DNA of 64,000 nucleotides. Origin: Loripinus fragilis (Eukaryota; Mollusca; Bivalvia; Lucinida; Lucinidae). The stretch covers positions 42,523,994 to 42,587,993 of the forward strand of contig OZ026515.1 in assembly GCA_964019695.1 (NCBI GenBank). The letters are read 5' to 3'. The notes under the pieces were generated by a model, which worked only from the letters and a program-made list of their open reading frames with translations, searched no databases and had not been told where the DNA came from. Below are positions 21,090 to 34,700 of the stretch, one piece after another; position 1 is the stretch's first letter; each line of letters begins with the position of its first letter. The translations under genes were made by a program, and so were the position numbers.

Positions 21090-22085
21090 TAACCCATAAA
21101 GCGCCACCTATAATTTGCAGCAGACAACAATTTCAAATTTTGCTGTTTTTTCAAATATAACAAATAAGGCATGACATGAAGAGGATCACCTGCTGGCAGA
21201 CAATTCTCATGAAATATCATACCTTATTATACCCCTGCAAACTGTGTTTGTGGGGGGTATACTGTTTTCACATCCGTGCGTCTGTCTGTGATGTTTTGTT
21301 TCCTTATCCCTTAAAGCGCTACCTATCATTTGCAGCAAACGACAATTTCAATTTTTGCTGCTTTTTCAAAATAACAAATAAGGCATTATATGTTATTTCC
21401 GTTTGTAATTCTAAATAATGGCATGCATGTCTGTCCATAACATTTTGTTTACTTAATATCTTCAAGAGTCATAGTTGGAATTTCATCAAACCTAACAAAA
21501 ATATTCATATCTACAAGACAAATATTTTTAATAAAAAAAAGTAAGGGCCAAGGGCCATTTCTATTAGAATTATTTTCCTTTGTAATTCTAAATGGCTTTT
21601 TATATGGGGTTTATGCTTATACTATGATAGTGCCTTTTGATGGGACAATTTGATACTTTGCCTATACAATGTAGACAGAAGGAGTTTGGTTCAGAAAAAA
21701 TATTTTTTGACAAAATGACAGCTGTGAGAACTTAGACAATTTTCTCTAGTAAGGTGTTTGTATATGCATAGATGGTGCCTTCATGGGCCGATCAACTCCT
21801 ACTACAGTTTTTGATGGAGCAATTTGATACTTTGCCCATACAATGTAGACACATTGAACATATGCATGAAGGAGTTTGGTTCAAAAAATATAATTTTTGA
21901 CAAAATGACAGCTATGAGAACTTAGACAATTTTTCCTTAATATGGCTTTTATATATGCATTGACAGTGTCCTCATAGGCTGATCGACTCCTACCACAGCT
22001 TTTGATGAATTAATTCAATACTTTACCTATATAATGTAGACATACTGAGGGAGTTGGTGCAAAAAGCAATATTCTTTTTTTTTTA
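21090..22085. repeat. MITE A2 fragments and second GGGGTATACTG repeat
   Basis: 21090-21230 is a MITE A2 copy broken near its centre. 'ccctgcaaactgtgtttgtg' then opens the same repeat as at 11255, with about two and a half 192-bp units. Another A2 arm ('cccttaaagcgctacc') interrupts it at about 21305-21390. Confidence 0.7.
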
Positions 22086-22282
22086 AGGGAGCACAGTGGC
22101 TCAGTGGTAGAGTGCTTGACTCGAGACCGAGGGGCTCCTACCACAGCTTTTGATGAATTAATTCAATACTTTACCTATATAATGTAGACATACTGAGGGA
22201 GTTGGTGCAAAAAGCAATATTCTTTTTTTTTTAAGGGAGCACAGTGGCTCAGTGGTAGAGTGCTTGACTCGAGACCGAGGGG
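21987..22282. repeat. Perfect 148-bp tandem duplication
   Basis: Bases 21987-22134 recur as 22135-22282. Each copy has 'ctaccacagcttttgatgaa', a T-run, and the first ~50 bp of a SINE-1 head. Only the second copy continues into a full SINE-1 (22235-22440). This is a very recent duplication or an assembly artefact. Confidence 0.85.
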
Positions 22283-22440
22283 CCGTGGGTTCAAGCCTCT
22301 CCAGCATCACTGCGTTGTGGTCCTTGAGCAAGACACATTTATACTAGCTTAGTACTGGTTCAACCCAGGAAGACCCATCCCTGTTTAACTGAAAGATTGT
22401 TGATGGGACGTAAAGAATCAAATCAAACAAACAAACAATG
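22235..22440 (+). mobile_element. SINE-1 copy
   Basis: A complete head, B-box 'gtgggttcaagcctc', body and 'aaatcaaacaaacaaacaa' tail. Confidence 0.87.
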
Positions 22441-22555
22441 TTCTTTTACAAAATGACAGCAATGAGAAGTTAGATATTTTTTCCGATATATGTTTGATAT
22501 ATGTTCAAAGAACTTTCAGATGTAGTATTTTCTGCGCATTTAATCTTACCATTCT

Positions 22556-22960
22556 GCAATACTTGCGACCTTCATTAAGCTACCATATGCCATTAAGATC
22601 TTTGTTTTGTCTATTTTTGAGTGGCCATTTTACACAGGTTTTACTGTATTTTGAAAATTAGGAAAGATGTTTAAAAATTTGTTTTCTACTGCAGTCGTGA
22701 TTTGCACTTTAAGTGCGGAGTGCAGTGGCTCAGTTGGTAGAGTGTTAGACTGGGGATCAAAGGGTGACTAGTTTGAGACTCAACGGAGTCATTGTGATGT
22801 CTTTGAGCAAGACACTTTATCAGCTGCTTACTACTTGTTCAACCCAGGAAGACAAAAAATTGTCCTATTTTTGACTGTGGCCCTTTTTATGCAGATGGAA
22901 TCTTCCATCTAGTTAATTCCATCTAGTCTAGCTGACGAAATGTTTTGGATGGGACATTAT
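22556..22960. mobile_element. MITE F half copy and SINE-1b
   Basis: 22556-22655 is the right arm of MITE F ('gaccttcattaagctacca', 'cacaggttttactgta'). 22717-22960 is a SINE-1b ('tgcagtggctcagttggtag') with a diverged tail. Confidence 0.65.
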
Positions 22961-23090
22961 AAGGATCAAGACTCTCAGGTCTGATCATTCAAGCAACACA
23001 TCATTTTTCTAAGCAAGCAGGGCAGACCCTGATGAAATGCCCACTTATGTTACATAGTATCCAAAGTACTTTAAAAAGTGTTTGAAATGT

Positions 23091-25938
23091 TTGATCCCTA
23101 CTAGGCTCTTTGAGAGATGTTTCACCTTAGGTTTTCAGTATCTACCTGGCCAAAGTTAATGCATGAAAAACAATGATTGATCCCTACTATTTTCTTTGAG
23201 AGATGTTTCACCTTAGGTTTTCAGTATCTCCCTGGCCAAAGTTAATTCATGAAAAACAATGATTGATCCCTACTAGGTTCTTTGAAAGATGTTTCACCTT
23301 AGGTTTTCAGTATCTACCTGGCCAAAGTTAATTCATGAAAAACAATGATTGATCCCTACTAGGTTCTTTGAAAGATGTTTCACCTTAGGTTTTCAGTATC
23401 TCTCTGGCCAAAGTTAATGCATGAAAAACAATGATTGATCCCTACTAGGTTCTTTGAGAGATGTTTCACCTTAGGTTTTCAGTATCTCCCTGGCAAAAGT
23501 TAATGCATGAAAAACAATGATTGATCCCTACTAGGTTCTTTGAGAGATGTTTCACATTAGGCTTTCAGTATCTACCTGGCCAAAGTTAATGCATGAAAAA
23601 CAATGATTGATCCCTACTGGGTTCTTTGAAAGATGTTTCACCTTAGGTTCGCAGTATCTCCCTGGCCAAAGTTAATGCATGAAAAACAATGATTGATCCC
23701 TACTAGGTTCTTTGAGAGATGTTTCACCTTAGGTTTTCAGTGTTTCCCTGGCCAAAGTTAATGCATGAAAAACAATGATTGATCCCTACTAGGTTCTTTG
23801 AGAGATGTTTCACATTAGGCTTTCAGTATCTACCTGGCCAAAGTTAATGCATGAAAAACAATGATTGATCCCTACTGGGTTCTTTGAAAGATGTTTCACC
23901 TTAGGTTCGCAGTATCTCCCTGGCCAAAGTTAATGCATGAAAAACAATGATTGATCCCTACTAGGTTCTTTGAGAGATGTTTCACCTTAGGGTTTCAGTA
24001 TCTCCCTGGCAAAAGTTAATGCATGAAAAACAATGATTGATCCCTACTAGGTTCTTTGAGAGATGTTTCACCTTAGGTTTTCAGTATCTCCCTGCCAAAA
24101 GTTAATGCATGAAAAACAATGATTGATCCCTTCTAGGTTCTTTGAGAGATGTTTCACCTTAGGTTTTCAGTATCTCCCTGGCCAAAGTTAATGCATTAGA
24201 AACAATGATTGATCCCTACTTGGTTCTTTGAGAGATGTTTCACCTTAAGTTTTCAGTATCTCCCTGGCAAAAGTTATTGCATGAAAAACAATGATTGATC
24301 CCTACTAGGTTCTTTGAGAGATGTTTCACCTTAGGTTTTCAGTGTTTCCCTGGCCAAAGTTAATGCATGAAAAACAATGATTGATCCCTACTAGGTTCTT
24401 TGAGAGATGTTTCACATTAGGCTTTCAGTATCTACCTGGCCAAAGTTAATGCATGAAAAACAATGATTGATCCCTACTGGGTTCTTTGAAAGATGTTTCA
24501 CCTTAGGTTTTTAGTATCTCCCTGGCAAAAGTTAATGCATGAAAAACAATGATTGATCCCTACTGGGTTCTTTGAAAGATGTTTCACCTTAGGTTTTCAG
24601 TATCTACCTGGCCAAAGTTAATTCATGAAAAACAATGATTGATCCCTACTAGGTTCTTTGAAAGATGTTTCACCTTAGGTTTTCAGTATCTCCCTGGCAA
24701 AAGTTATTGCATGAAAAACAATGATTGATCCCTACTAGGTTCTTTGAGAGATGTTTCACCTTAGGTTTTCAGTGTTTCCCTGGCCAAAGTTAATGCATGA
24801 AAAACAATGATTGATCCCTACTAGGTTCTTTGAGAGATGTTTCACATTAGGCTTTCAGTATCTACCTGGCCAAAGTTAATGCATGAAAAACAATGATTGA
24901 TCCCTACTGGGTTCTTTGAAAGATGTTTCACCTTAGGTTTTCAGTATCTCCCTGGCAAAAGTTAATGCATGAAAAACAATGATTGATCCCTACTAGGTTC
25001 TTTGAAAGATGTTTCACCTTAGGTTCGCAGTATCTCCCTGGCCAAAGTTAATGCATGAAAAACAATGATTGATCCCTACTAGGTTCTTTGAGAGATGTTT
25101 CACCTTAGGTTTTCAGTATCTCCCTGGCAAAAGTTAATGCATGAAAAACAATGATTGATCCCTACTAGGTTCTTTGAGAGATGTTACACATTAGGTTTTC
25201 AGTATCTCCCTGGCAAAAGTTAATGTATGAAAAAACAATGATTGATCCCTACTAGGTTCTTTGAGAGATGTTTCACCTTAGGTTCTCATTATCTCCTGGC
25301 AAAAGTTAATGTATGAAAAAACAATGATTGATCCCTACTAGGTTCTTTGAGAGATGTTTCACCTTAGGTTTTTAGTATCTACCTGGCAAAAGTTAATGCA
25401 TGAAAAACAATGATTGATCCCTACTGGGTTCTTTGAAAGATGTTTCACCTTAGGTTCTCAGTATCTCCCTGGCAAGATTTAATGCATGAGAAACAATGAT
25501 TGATCCCTACTGGGTTCTTTGAAAGATGTTTCACCTTAGGTTCTCAGTATCTCCCTGGCAAGATTTAATGCATGAGAAACAATGATTGATCCCTACTAGG
25601 TTCTTTGAGAGATGTTTCACCTTAGGTTCTCATTATCTCCTGGCAAAAGTTAATGTATGAAAAAACAATGATTGATCCCTACTAGGTTCTTTGAGAGATG
25701 TTTCACCTTAGGGTTTCAGTATCTCCCTGGCAAAAGTTATAATGCATGAAACACAATGATTGAACCATACTAGGTTCTTCGAGAGATGTTTCACCTTAGG
25801 TTTTCAGTATCTCCCTGGCAAAAGTTAATGCATGAAAAACAATGATTGATCCCTACTAAGTTCTTTGAGAGATGTTTCACCTTAGGTTTTCAGCTTCTAT
25901 CTGGCAAAAGGTTATGCATGTGAAACAATGATTGGTCC
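23091..25938. repeat. 86-bp minisatellite, about 33 copies (intron 6)
   Basis: The unit begins 'ttgatccctactaggttctt' and contains 'agatgtttcaccttaggttt' and 'taatgcatgaaaaacaatga'. Variants (gagag/gaaag, 'cacattaggctttc', 'gtgtttccc', 'ggttcgcag') recur as blocks, so the array has grown by multi-unit duplication. The array edges become degenerate near 23100 and 25900. Non-coding. Confidence 0.95.
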
Positions 25939-26196
25939 CTATTATTTTGATTTGACATTCCAATGTTTAAGTCCTGTTTCTCAAAATATTAACTTATAAG
26001 AGGATAAAACATTCTTTTTCGTATATTAACGTTTGCCAAGCATAATAATGACTTGTGGACTGGTTCAGACCAGTTTGAAGTAGACATAGAGATTTATGAA
26101 GACTTATTGGGCCAATCAGGAGACAGGATTCTCTCCAGTCATATAACAATAAAAAAAATGTCTCAATAATTTTGAAATATTCATTTCTATTTTTAG

Positions 26197-26337
26197 GAGA
26201 CCGTGGTGGTTGTGAAGAGGGTCATATAAGTTACCCATCGTGGACATCTGATCTTGAGTGTGATGCTCAGAACAACTGCCCTGGAGATTGCTCTACCCAA
26301 GAATATGGTTCAAGATCTTGGACAACATGCTGTGTTG
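26197..26337 (+). CDS. Exon 7: six-Cys module A (long form), copy 2
   Basis: Acceptor 'tcatttctatttttag', donor 'gtaggt'. It is 141 bp and phase 1-1, the same length as exon 1. It encodes GDRGGCEEG at the start, then Cys spacing C-x15-C-x5-C-x3-C-x12-C-C with NNCPGDC and the ending TTCCVG. It shares the NCPGxC motif and the terminal CC-x-G with exon 1. Aromatic and basic residues between Cys 4 and the CC pair are not conserved, which suggests the disulfide frame is under constraint and the loops are free. It lies about 260 bp after the end of the intron 6 minisatellite and is followed by the 15.8 kb intron 7. Confidence 0.88.
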
Positions 26338-26344
26338 GTAGGTA

Positions 26345-26505
26345 TAATTTGAGCCTCAAGGCGAGAAAACCTGTCTTCGGGGGTTTGCGAACAACATAGG
26401 CGCTGACCAGCCTGCGCATCCGCGCAGTCTGATCATCGCCTTTGTTATTCGCTTATTTGAAAGTATCATAGCTAGACTTGCTATGAGCGAAATTTTATAG
26501 TCATA
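26345..26505. repeat. MITE family I fragment after exon 7
   Basis: 'gcgagaaaacctgtcttcgg' and 'gcgcatccgcgcagtctgat' match copies at 59660-59860 (reverse) and 60180-60412. Further on, 26755-26900 shares 'tggaaatggactg' and 'gggtgggaaat'-type sequence with 52600-52790. Confidence 0.6.
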
Positions 26506-27019
26506 CAGTAAAACCTCGAAAATTCAAACTTCGATTTTTCCAAATACTCGCTAATTATCCACGTAACATTTGGGACACACTGGATTCAGAAAATAGACCT
26601 ATTCATGCTCAATGTTAATATTTGTCTAAACTTGAACATGTTTTGCGTGTGTAAAAGAAACGTCTCCATGATCTTTTTCTTTAACGTGTCAAAAACTTAT
26701 GTTTGATAGAAAAAAAGTGATTTAATTGTTTCTGGGGGTTATAATTTTCTGATCAGGATCTCCACTGTTTGCTTACAGAATGTTCTTTTGAAATTTGAAT
26801 AAAAATGAAAAGCACCACCTAACAAGACTTACAATGGAAATGGACTGGTCCAAATAATAAGAGTGGGAAATCCCATTTGGAGTGAATGGGTTAATTCAAT
26901 TCCACTTAAATGGGTCAATATGAACATCTGGTGGTGTTAGATGCGTTCACTTAGTGTTTATCAGATAATAAGCCAGTTAATAAGGCTTTAGTACTTTTTG
27001 CATATGAGTCAAGTTATTC

Positions 27020-27231
27020 TTTAACCCTTTATTCCACACAAGAGCCTTTGGATGCCCTTGAAATGTAAGATTTTGGAAAAAATTATGAAAATGGAACATT
27101 TGCTCCTCAATGTTCCATTTTCCATAATGTTTTCAAAACTATTGATTTTTTGGAAAAATTTTGAAAATTTGAACTATTTATAGAAAATTATGCAATTTTC
27201 TATAAATATAGCATATGGGATGAGGGTTAAA
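27020..27231. mobile_element. Foldback MITE, family H copy
   Basis: It runs from 'aaccctttattccacacaag' to 'gggatgagggttaa', with the same inner pair 'tggaacatttgctcc' / 'atgttccattttcca'. Confidence 0.75.
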
Positions 27232-27429
27232 CTATATAGTGGGGCTAGATACCTAAAACTCTGTCTGCACCTTGATCTACATTCCCTCTTTTGTTTGGAG
27301 CAGGGAAAGCTCTGGTGACCTACACATATGTGCAGGCTTGCCTGAGGCTTCACTGCTTAAATTAGTGATATGTGCCAAGATCTCATGGGCTGGTTCATTA
27401 GTATTTTAGAAGGCTTTGAAAATAACAAC

Positions 27430-27590
27430 TTTTGTCTCTGCTGATAACCTTTGCAAACTGTTTGGAGCCAGATCAGGACCACAAGAACGTCGGTCCTGAT
27501 CTGGATCCAAACTGTTTGACGCCTTGATAGTGCTCCTGAAAGAATTTTTGGAAAAAAATAATTTTGAAAAAAGTCAGCAGACGACAAAAA
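27430..27590. repeat. Palindrome family C copy with AGCAGACGACAAAAA end
   Basis: Arms 'caaactgtttggagccagat' and 'atctggatccaaactgtttg'. The downstream part ('gaaagaatttttggaaaaaa', 'cagcagacgacaaaaa') matches 60800-60860. It lies directly left of the 14.4-kb element. Confidence 0.7.
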
Positions 27591-27615
27591 CAATGTAGAA
27601 TAAAAATTACCCAGC

Positions 27616-28217
<602 letters not shown>

Positions 28218-28510
28218 CGTACATGTATAGTTACTGTATGTATGTATGAATGTATCTATCTATCCATAAATAAATCTATCTATCTATGAGTATATCTGTC
28301 TTTCTGTCTGTCTGCAGGTCATGAAATAACTGAATTGTACTCAATCTATGTTTGTGTGCGCAGTGTGCTCTACTGGAGATCTTTGTTTTTTACCATAAAA
28401 AATGCAATAAGTGTACCTATGAGAACCTTGAAATTTGGTAGTTTTACTGATATCAAATCAGTTTTTCTTTTCTAAAAAAACAAACTTTAATAGTTGTTTT
28501 AATACATGTA

Positions 28511-29807
28511 CGAGGGGCGTTCAATATGTAATGAAAACAGCCCAGTATATCCCAAAGTTTTATATTTACACACTTCATAATTACTTTCATTAAAAGGTCT
28601 GCATCTTGGCTAAATAAATATAAAATTGCAGTTGTCCAGCTCCTTATCTAATTTACACAAGCCACTTTCAAGATAGGGTTCTGAAGTACACTTCGATATG
28701 AAATAAAACAATGTTTTCAAAAGCAGATAACTACATGAACGAGGGATGTTTTCAGTCTGCTTCTTCGTGAGGTTAATATCCATATATTGATGATTTATAA
28801 CTGCAAAAATAGTTGATATTGCTTAATAATCTATGAAATACTGAGGCTGCCATTTTGGTTAAAATCCTCCTTGATGCTATATTCTCTGACATTCAAATGA
28901 CAGAGTCGGTTTTGCGTGAACGATTACATAGCGAAAATGTATACGAAAATCACTTGTAACATTTCTTCTGGTCGCTTTGATGTTCATTTGCAAGTAATAC
29001 AGCCGATTTTGAAATTTCCATATCTAATCTCACTCATAAAGTACCCCAAAATACGTCATTTGAAATAAGAAAATCACATTTAAAGAATGCCATCTCTGGC
29101 TTACACTGAAGTGGATCACACAAAATGCCACGTTTCATCGATGTTTGCGTCCGGATGCATTATTTGGACATTGATACACATATTTACATGTACATAATCT
29201 GGCTGGCTAATTTCAGACGATAAAATTATAGGAAACGAAAATGGTATACCACTCAGATGAGATACCCCTAGATATTGGTTTCAGTTTAATTGGTCTGTTG
29301 CCTATGCACTGTGTGTATTGAAACTTTGATATAATCAAAATTGTCCTTTTCAGGTACAAAGCCATATTTCTGATTTTCAAGAACCGTGCGTATTTTAGTG
29401 TTACGTCCGTTGCTTTAAACTTAAGAGGGGGTAACGTAATAAAACCGTTTGCACAAGAAATCGGTGCGAGTCAAAAGTTTGCATCGTTATAGCAGATAAA
29501 ATAGAAATAAGTCAGAAAAATGTGGATATGTGATTCATGCATGTTAAATGTTTGTTTTAGAAAATACAGCATGCCTTTCTACCTTTGTTAAAATGAGTCT
29601 TTACAATTCGGAGGAAAATATATGCATTGTATATTAGTTTGCTTTTTAAAAAGTCTGTAACTTATTAAATTTGTAAAATAAAATAATGTTTTATACACCA
29701 TTATAACGGCCACGCTTTGATCTATCGTTTGGCATATGGCATAAAATCCTAACGCGTTTATGGATGGAGTTATGATTGGATTTTCATTACATATTGAACC
29801 CCCCTCG
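28511..29807. mobile_element. 1.3-kb mariner-type element nested in the 14.4-kb element
   Basis: Inverted termini CGAGGGGCGTTCAATATGTA and TACATATTGAACCCCCCTCG are flanked by TA (28509-28510, 29808-29809). Length 1297 bp and the CGAGGGGxGTTCAA terminus are typical of mariner elements. I do not see an intact transposase or its D,D(34)D pattern, so it is decayed or non-coding. Confidence 0.8.
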
Positions 29808-30479
29808 TATATTATGTGAACCCAGTCAGCAAAACACAACACAGAAAAAAAAATATATTTGTGCATTCGAAGATGTTTTACTATTAATAATTATTAGTAA
29901 TTTATTATTTTTATTTTCAGGTCAAATCATGTCTCTGTAAGATTAATGTGGTTATCTTGCTACAGTGTGGGGTTGTTAATTTTTTTCATCATACCTCCCT
30001 CCAATGAATGACCTATCTAGAGCTCAATTAATTCTGGTATATTTTAACAAATGATTTTGTTCGGGTATCATTGGTTTACATTATGTAGACGACCATTTAT
30101 ATGCATCCTAAAACACACAAAACAAAAAAAAACAAACACGACAGCGATTTCAGCATTCAGAACCCGTCTCATATTTAGATGTTTTGAGTGATTCTAGATG
30201 GCACCGTTGTTCTACGTTGTGACCTAGGTGCAAAGAATTGTGCTTCTGCAACCCTTTCTAAACACACAACTGCAGACCCAGATGTTGGAATTAACATCTT
30301 CATGTTCCAATCAGCGAATAGAGCTATGGCGGGGAACGCTGCGGCGTAGGGGCTTTCATTGCTTGATACGCTGAGAGATACAAGATAATTTCAAGACACT
30401 AACCTCAATTTATGTTGAATGTGTCCGATTCTGTTTTATTGATCTTATAAAGCAGAACTAAATAGAAACGCCCAAAACA

Positions 30480-31760
30480 GATGCGTATGACCAAGAAGTG
30501 CCAATAGCAAAGACCACAGACCAGCCGATGACACCAGAGGGGAAGATACAATGAACACTGACAGCCACACGACAACATAATCAAAGTTAAGCAACCAGCT
30601 CTCTATACCTCAGCAAGATGATAACAAAAATAGAAAGGGGAATAAGAAGTAAACAGTAAAACAAGGACCCAACACAATGGGAGCAACAACAAACAAAGAA
30701 TCATCAACAACAGATTCACCACCTCAGAACGGACAGCAGCCAAGGTCACTGGGGTGGGGGCTTAGATATATTTTACTGGCCAAATATGTGCAATAGTTGC
30801 TGCTGTTGTTAAAACACAAATATTTGATTAGCTCGCATGGTGGCTTCTAAGCTTGTGCAAAACTGGAATCTTCATTCAATAAGAGTGCAGAGAAATGTTG
30901 ATATATTTGAATGATAGCCTCAATGGCAATGTAGAATTTGGAACACTGGCAGATCAAGTTGATGTACCAGCATGTAAAGAAATGTAAAACTCCAATAAGA
31001 AGACGTGCTTAAATGAATTTCTTGTGATACTGAGCCTCTCAAACCAAAGAACTGATTTTGAAACGTCAACGAATTTGTTCATTGGACTTGAAGACCAACT
31101 GGAAAAACTCTGAAACAATCACGTTTTGCTTTATATACATGTACCAGCGAACACAAGTTCTATTTACTACTTTCATTTGCAGTAGATTTACTTAATGTGA
31201 TGACAGTGGTGGTAGGAAATTAAGAGATTTGCTTTGACAGTTTCAACTTAAAGACCTATCTTTAGATGAGAGGGTTTGGGTGGATGTTGTGTCTTTTGTC
31301 CGGCCAATCAGGGTTTAACTGTTTGATTAATGCTCTGGTATTCAGTTGTATGTACTATTGAGTCCTTATCTTTGCTTTATCTCCATTTTATATCTTGATG
31401 TATATGTACTTAAAGGTTATTCATGGATAAGTTAGGGATCTTTCATGCGAGTCAAACATCTATGTGTCTTGATCCACATCAGAATTTTAAGCGTGAGGTT
31501 GGTACCATGAAACTAGTTAAAGCCCTCCAGTAATTTTCTCACTAACCATTCAAAGGCGGTACTTCTTTTGTGGATCTTTTTTATTTTGTGTTTGTCCTTG
31601 CTATATTTTCTTGTCTATGTCATTCAGCGTTGTGGTCACCTGCTGTGAAAATGCTGACTTCTTTGCTCTCATATATCTGATGTTTTCTTGAGTATTTTCA
31701 CTTTCCCATACGGTATCCTGGGTCAGGTGTGGTTAGTAGGGGAGCCAGAGATTCAAAATT
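30480..31760. repeat. Internal cassette, copy 1, of the 14.4-kb element
   Basis: The 5' part ('aagcaaccagctctct', 'caagatgat', 'acaatgggagcaacaac') recurs at 34760-34940 and, inverted, at about 41060-41240. The 3' part ('catctatgtgtcttgatcca', 'ggtacttcttttgtggatc', 'ggtatcctgggtcaggtgtg') recurs at 38320-38850 and in a weaker form at 36240-37010. It shows no long frame. Confidence 0.75.
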
Positions 31761-34700
31761 GGAAAAAAGTGGCCGGAAAGTAGCAGAATTTTAGACTATA
31801 TCCTCAGTTAGTATGGCGTTTCAGAAGTGTGAAAACAGATGTTGCACAAAATTTAAGTCTTGCAAAAGATGTTTACTTATGGGGTAGCCATGATAGCTAC
31901 CCTCATGCAGGCTTCATGTAGTAGGCTATTCGCTACATTACTGAAAAGAAAAGTTATTTAGACCAGATAGGTCACCTTTTCTACTATCTGCATATTGCTT
32001 TACAGTAACTTAATTAAAAGCACCAAACTGACAATAAGTTTAAATGGCTTACGCTTACATAATTGTTATATAGGTTACTTACATTCAAATATATTACTAT
32101 TGTTTACTTGGCCATGGGTTGCAAAAAGACTTGTGGAGGGAGATTTTTGTACATAAAGATTTTCTTAGCTATTTTATGTATTATAAAATGCCTGTAAGCT
32201 TTTGATGAACATGTGCATTTACCATGCAATAGCCAAGTCTTATATGTTACTATTAGATAATAAGGAAACTCCTAGTATAGTGTTATTATCATTTGCATCG
32301 TTTTCTTACATATCGTTATGATTGATATTTAAAGATGCAGCTTGATAGCAGAATAATAATATTAGTTTAAGCACCTGAAAGTTCTGTTATATACGTTACT
32401 TTCTTTTAAAATAATATTATTGTGCAATGTTATGTGTATATGCGTTCAAACAGCTAGTAGGTGAAAATAATTTTGACTATCATCTTAGTGCTCAAAAATG
32501 GATTAAAATATTGTATTTTTAAACATTTAATATGAATCAGATGCAACATCAACAAAATCATCTTTGGTTTAAAGGGAAAAACTTGAAAATAAAGCACATA
32601 AATGCCATTAAGTATATGTTTTAAGAATCATGCAAAGAGGATAATTGATACCTATTTATGATTCATAACTAAATTGTTTCAAAAAGCTTAAATGATTCTT
32701 TAAAATCTGTTCCACTACCATGTGTTTGCTTCTTTTTATGCATTAAATGGCATGACATATACAAGACATTTTCTTTCACCGTTAACAGCTCAATGAATAA
32801 ATAAAAAGCACTCAGTAACACAGTCAGATCCATCACACATTGTAAAAGCCATCAAATATATAAACAGTTATTCGTTACAGCAGCTATATTCAAAGCAATA
32901 AGGCACAATATATACCTTAAAACTTCTAAAAATATAAGACATTCCAAGCAGAAGTCCAAATCAAGAAGTGAAACATTGAAGATACCTTCATGGGTGGCAT
33001 ATGAAACAAAACTGAAGTTTGTGGAAATCGTGATGATTTCTGTCTCTGATTTAGCACCTGCCATAGGTATCCTTGAGGTCATAATATTTCGTATCTACAG
33101 CGTATCCGCTTTGGAAAAAGAGTATTATTTATGTTGGTAACGTATATAACAAAATATAATGATCATTACTTTAATCATTGTGTTGCCTGGTTCTACACGT
33201 TTGTGAAGCAATGAAACAGGACAGCATTTATTCTAAATTACCATTTTAATACTTTAGAAACAGACACATGTATGTTAATAAGTTGGGAAAGCTCCTCTGC
33301 ATTGTTAGTATTGATTAGATTTCGATAATCAGGACCTTGAGCTAACAACTTTCCAGAATAGGACTTGATTGATCATATTACCAGAATGTTTGCAGACGTT
33401 TGCTTTTTAGCTATATAGCTTATCAGCATACGTAATAGAATCTGCTTTAATGTTTGTTTTGTTCAGCAGGACACTATTTATTTTCTACACTCACAATAAG
33501 TAATCATAACAACCGTCATTCAGTCCTTAAAACCAACTGATTAATACCCATAAAACATGTACCAACTTGTTAAACGATGCTATATTTATGGTATATTGAT
33601 AGTTCATGTAACAGAAACAAAATCCATACTTATGCTACTTTCAAAGATTACTTTCAGATAGTATACTCAACAAATGCTATGCTGTATCATACTTACATAT
33701 AGTGCATTTGGTAATAGAGACAATGCTATCACTATCTGAGATGTATCATAATACTTTTCCAAATCGAAAGAAATACAATTTCTTATGCAGACGGTTGATA
33801 AAAAAAGAGCCATAGACAATATTTTCTTAGCATAACATGTAAATCTATCATTTGTGTAGGTAATGATATAACTATTGTGTCTTCTCTATTGTCCATATAA
33901 TTACTATTTTATTAGCACAGAAGATAATTTAATGTATGCCTTTTTGTCTCTATATCCTAATGTGTTTACAACGCATCTATTATTTAACGCACATAAAAGG
34001 AATCAACTGACAGGATTCCTGCAACAGTTTGTTTAAAATGGGGTCCAATGACTGCTATGGTATTACGATAGAACTTAACATAGGCTATATTAGCACTAAT
34101 TGCTAAAGCTAAGTTTGATCTTATGACTGCTATTTTTACTCTAAGATATTGCTATTCCTATCAACATTCTGATTAACTTTAATAATCTTTTAAACGGTAA
34201 TTTTAATGCGTCGTAGTTAAATTTGCCTTAAACATTTTCTATCTGTTGAAATTTTATAAAGTAAATTTGGTATCCTAAATTACAACTGAAGAAATCTAGA
34301 CCTCTTGGATATGATCACTGCCTTGCAATGTAAAACCAATCCTTAGGGATGATTTCCCCAATTTTAACGGCAATAATTCATTTTGAATAACCTATTTAGT
34401 TTTAACGTTTGCATTGCTTTGACAAATGATTAGTAGTGTTAAGTTAAAAGGACTATCAGTTTCATTAATCAAACAATGAAAGCCATGTTAAAACGAGCTG
34501 AAATTAAAGTTCATTACTAGAATAAATTTAAAAGTCAGCTTCTAAGTTCTTATATATGCATAAATAGATGTGGCTCAAACAATTTGCATAACAGAGCCAA
34601 CCTCTTAAAGAATAAATGATAACAAATATTATGTTTCCTTTAATCTTATGTAAAGTAAACAACATTTTATTTTATATATTCATAAAGGAGTGATGCTGTC

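Noticed and set aside
23091..25938. CRISPR-like array
   Set aside because: Units are contiguous 86-bp repeats without unique spacers in a eukaryotic intron; this is a minisatellite.
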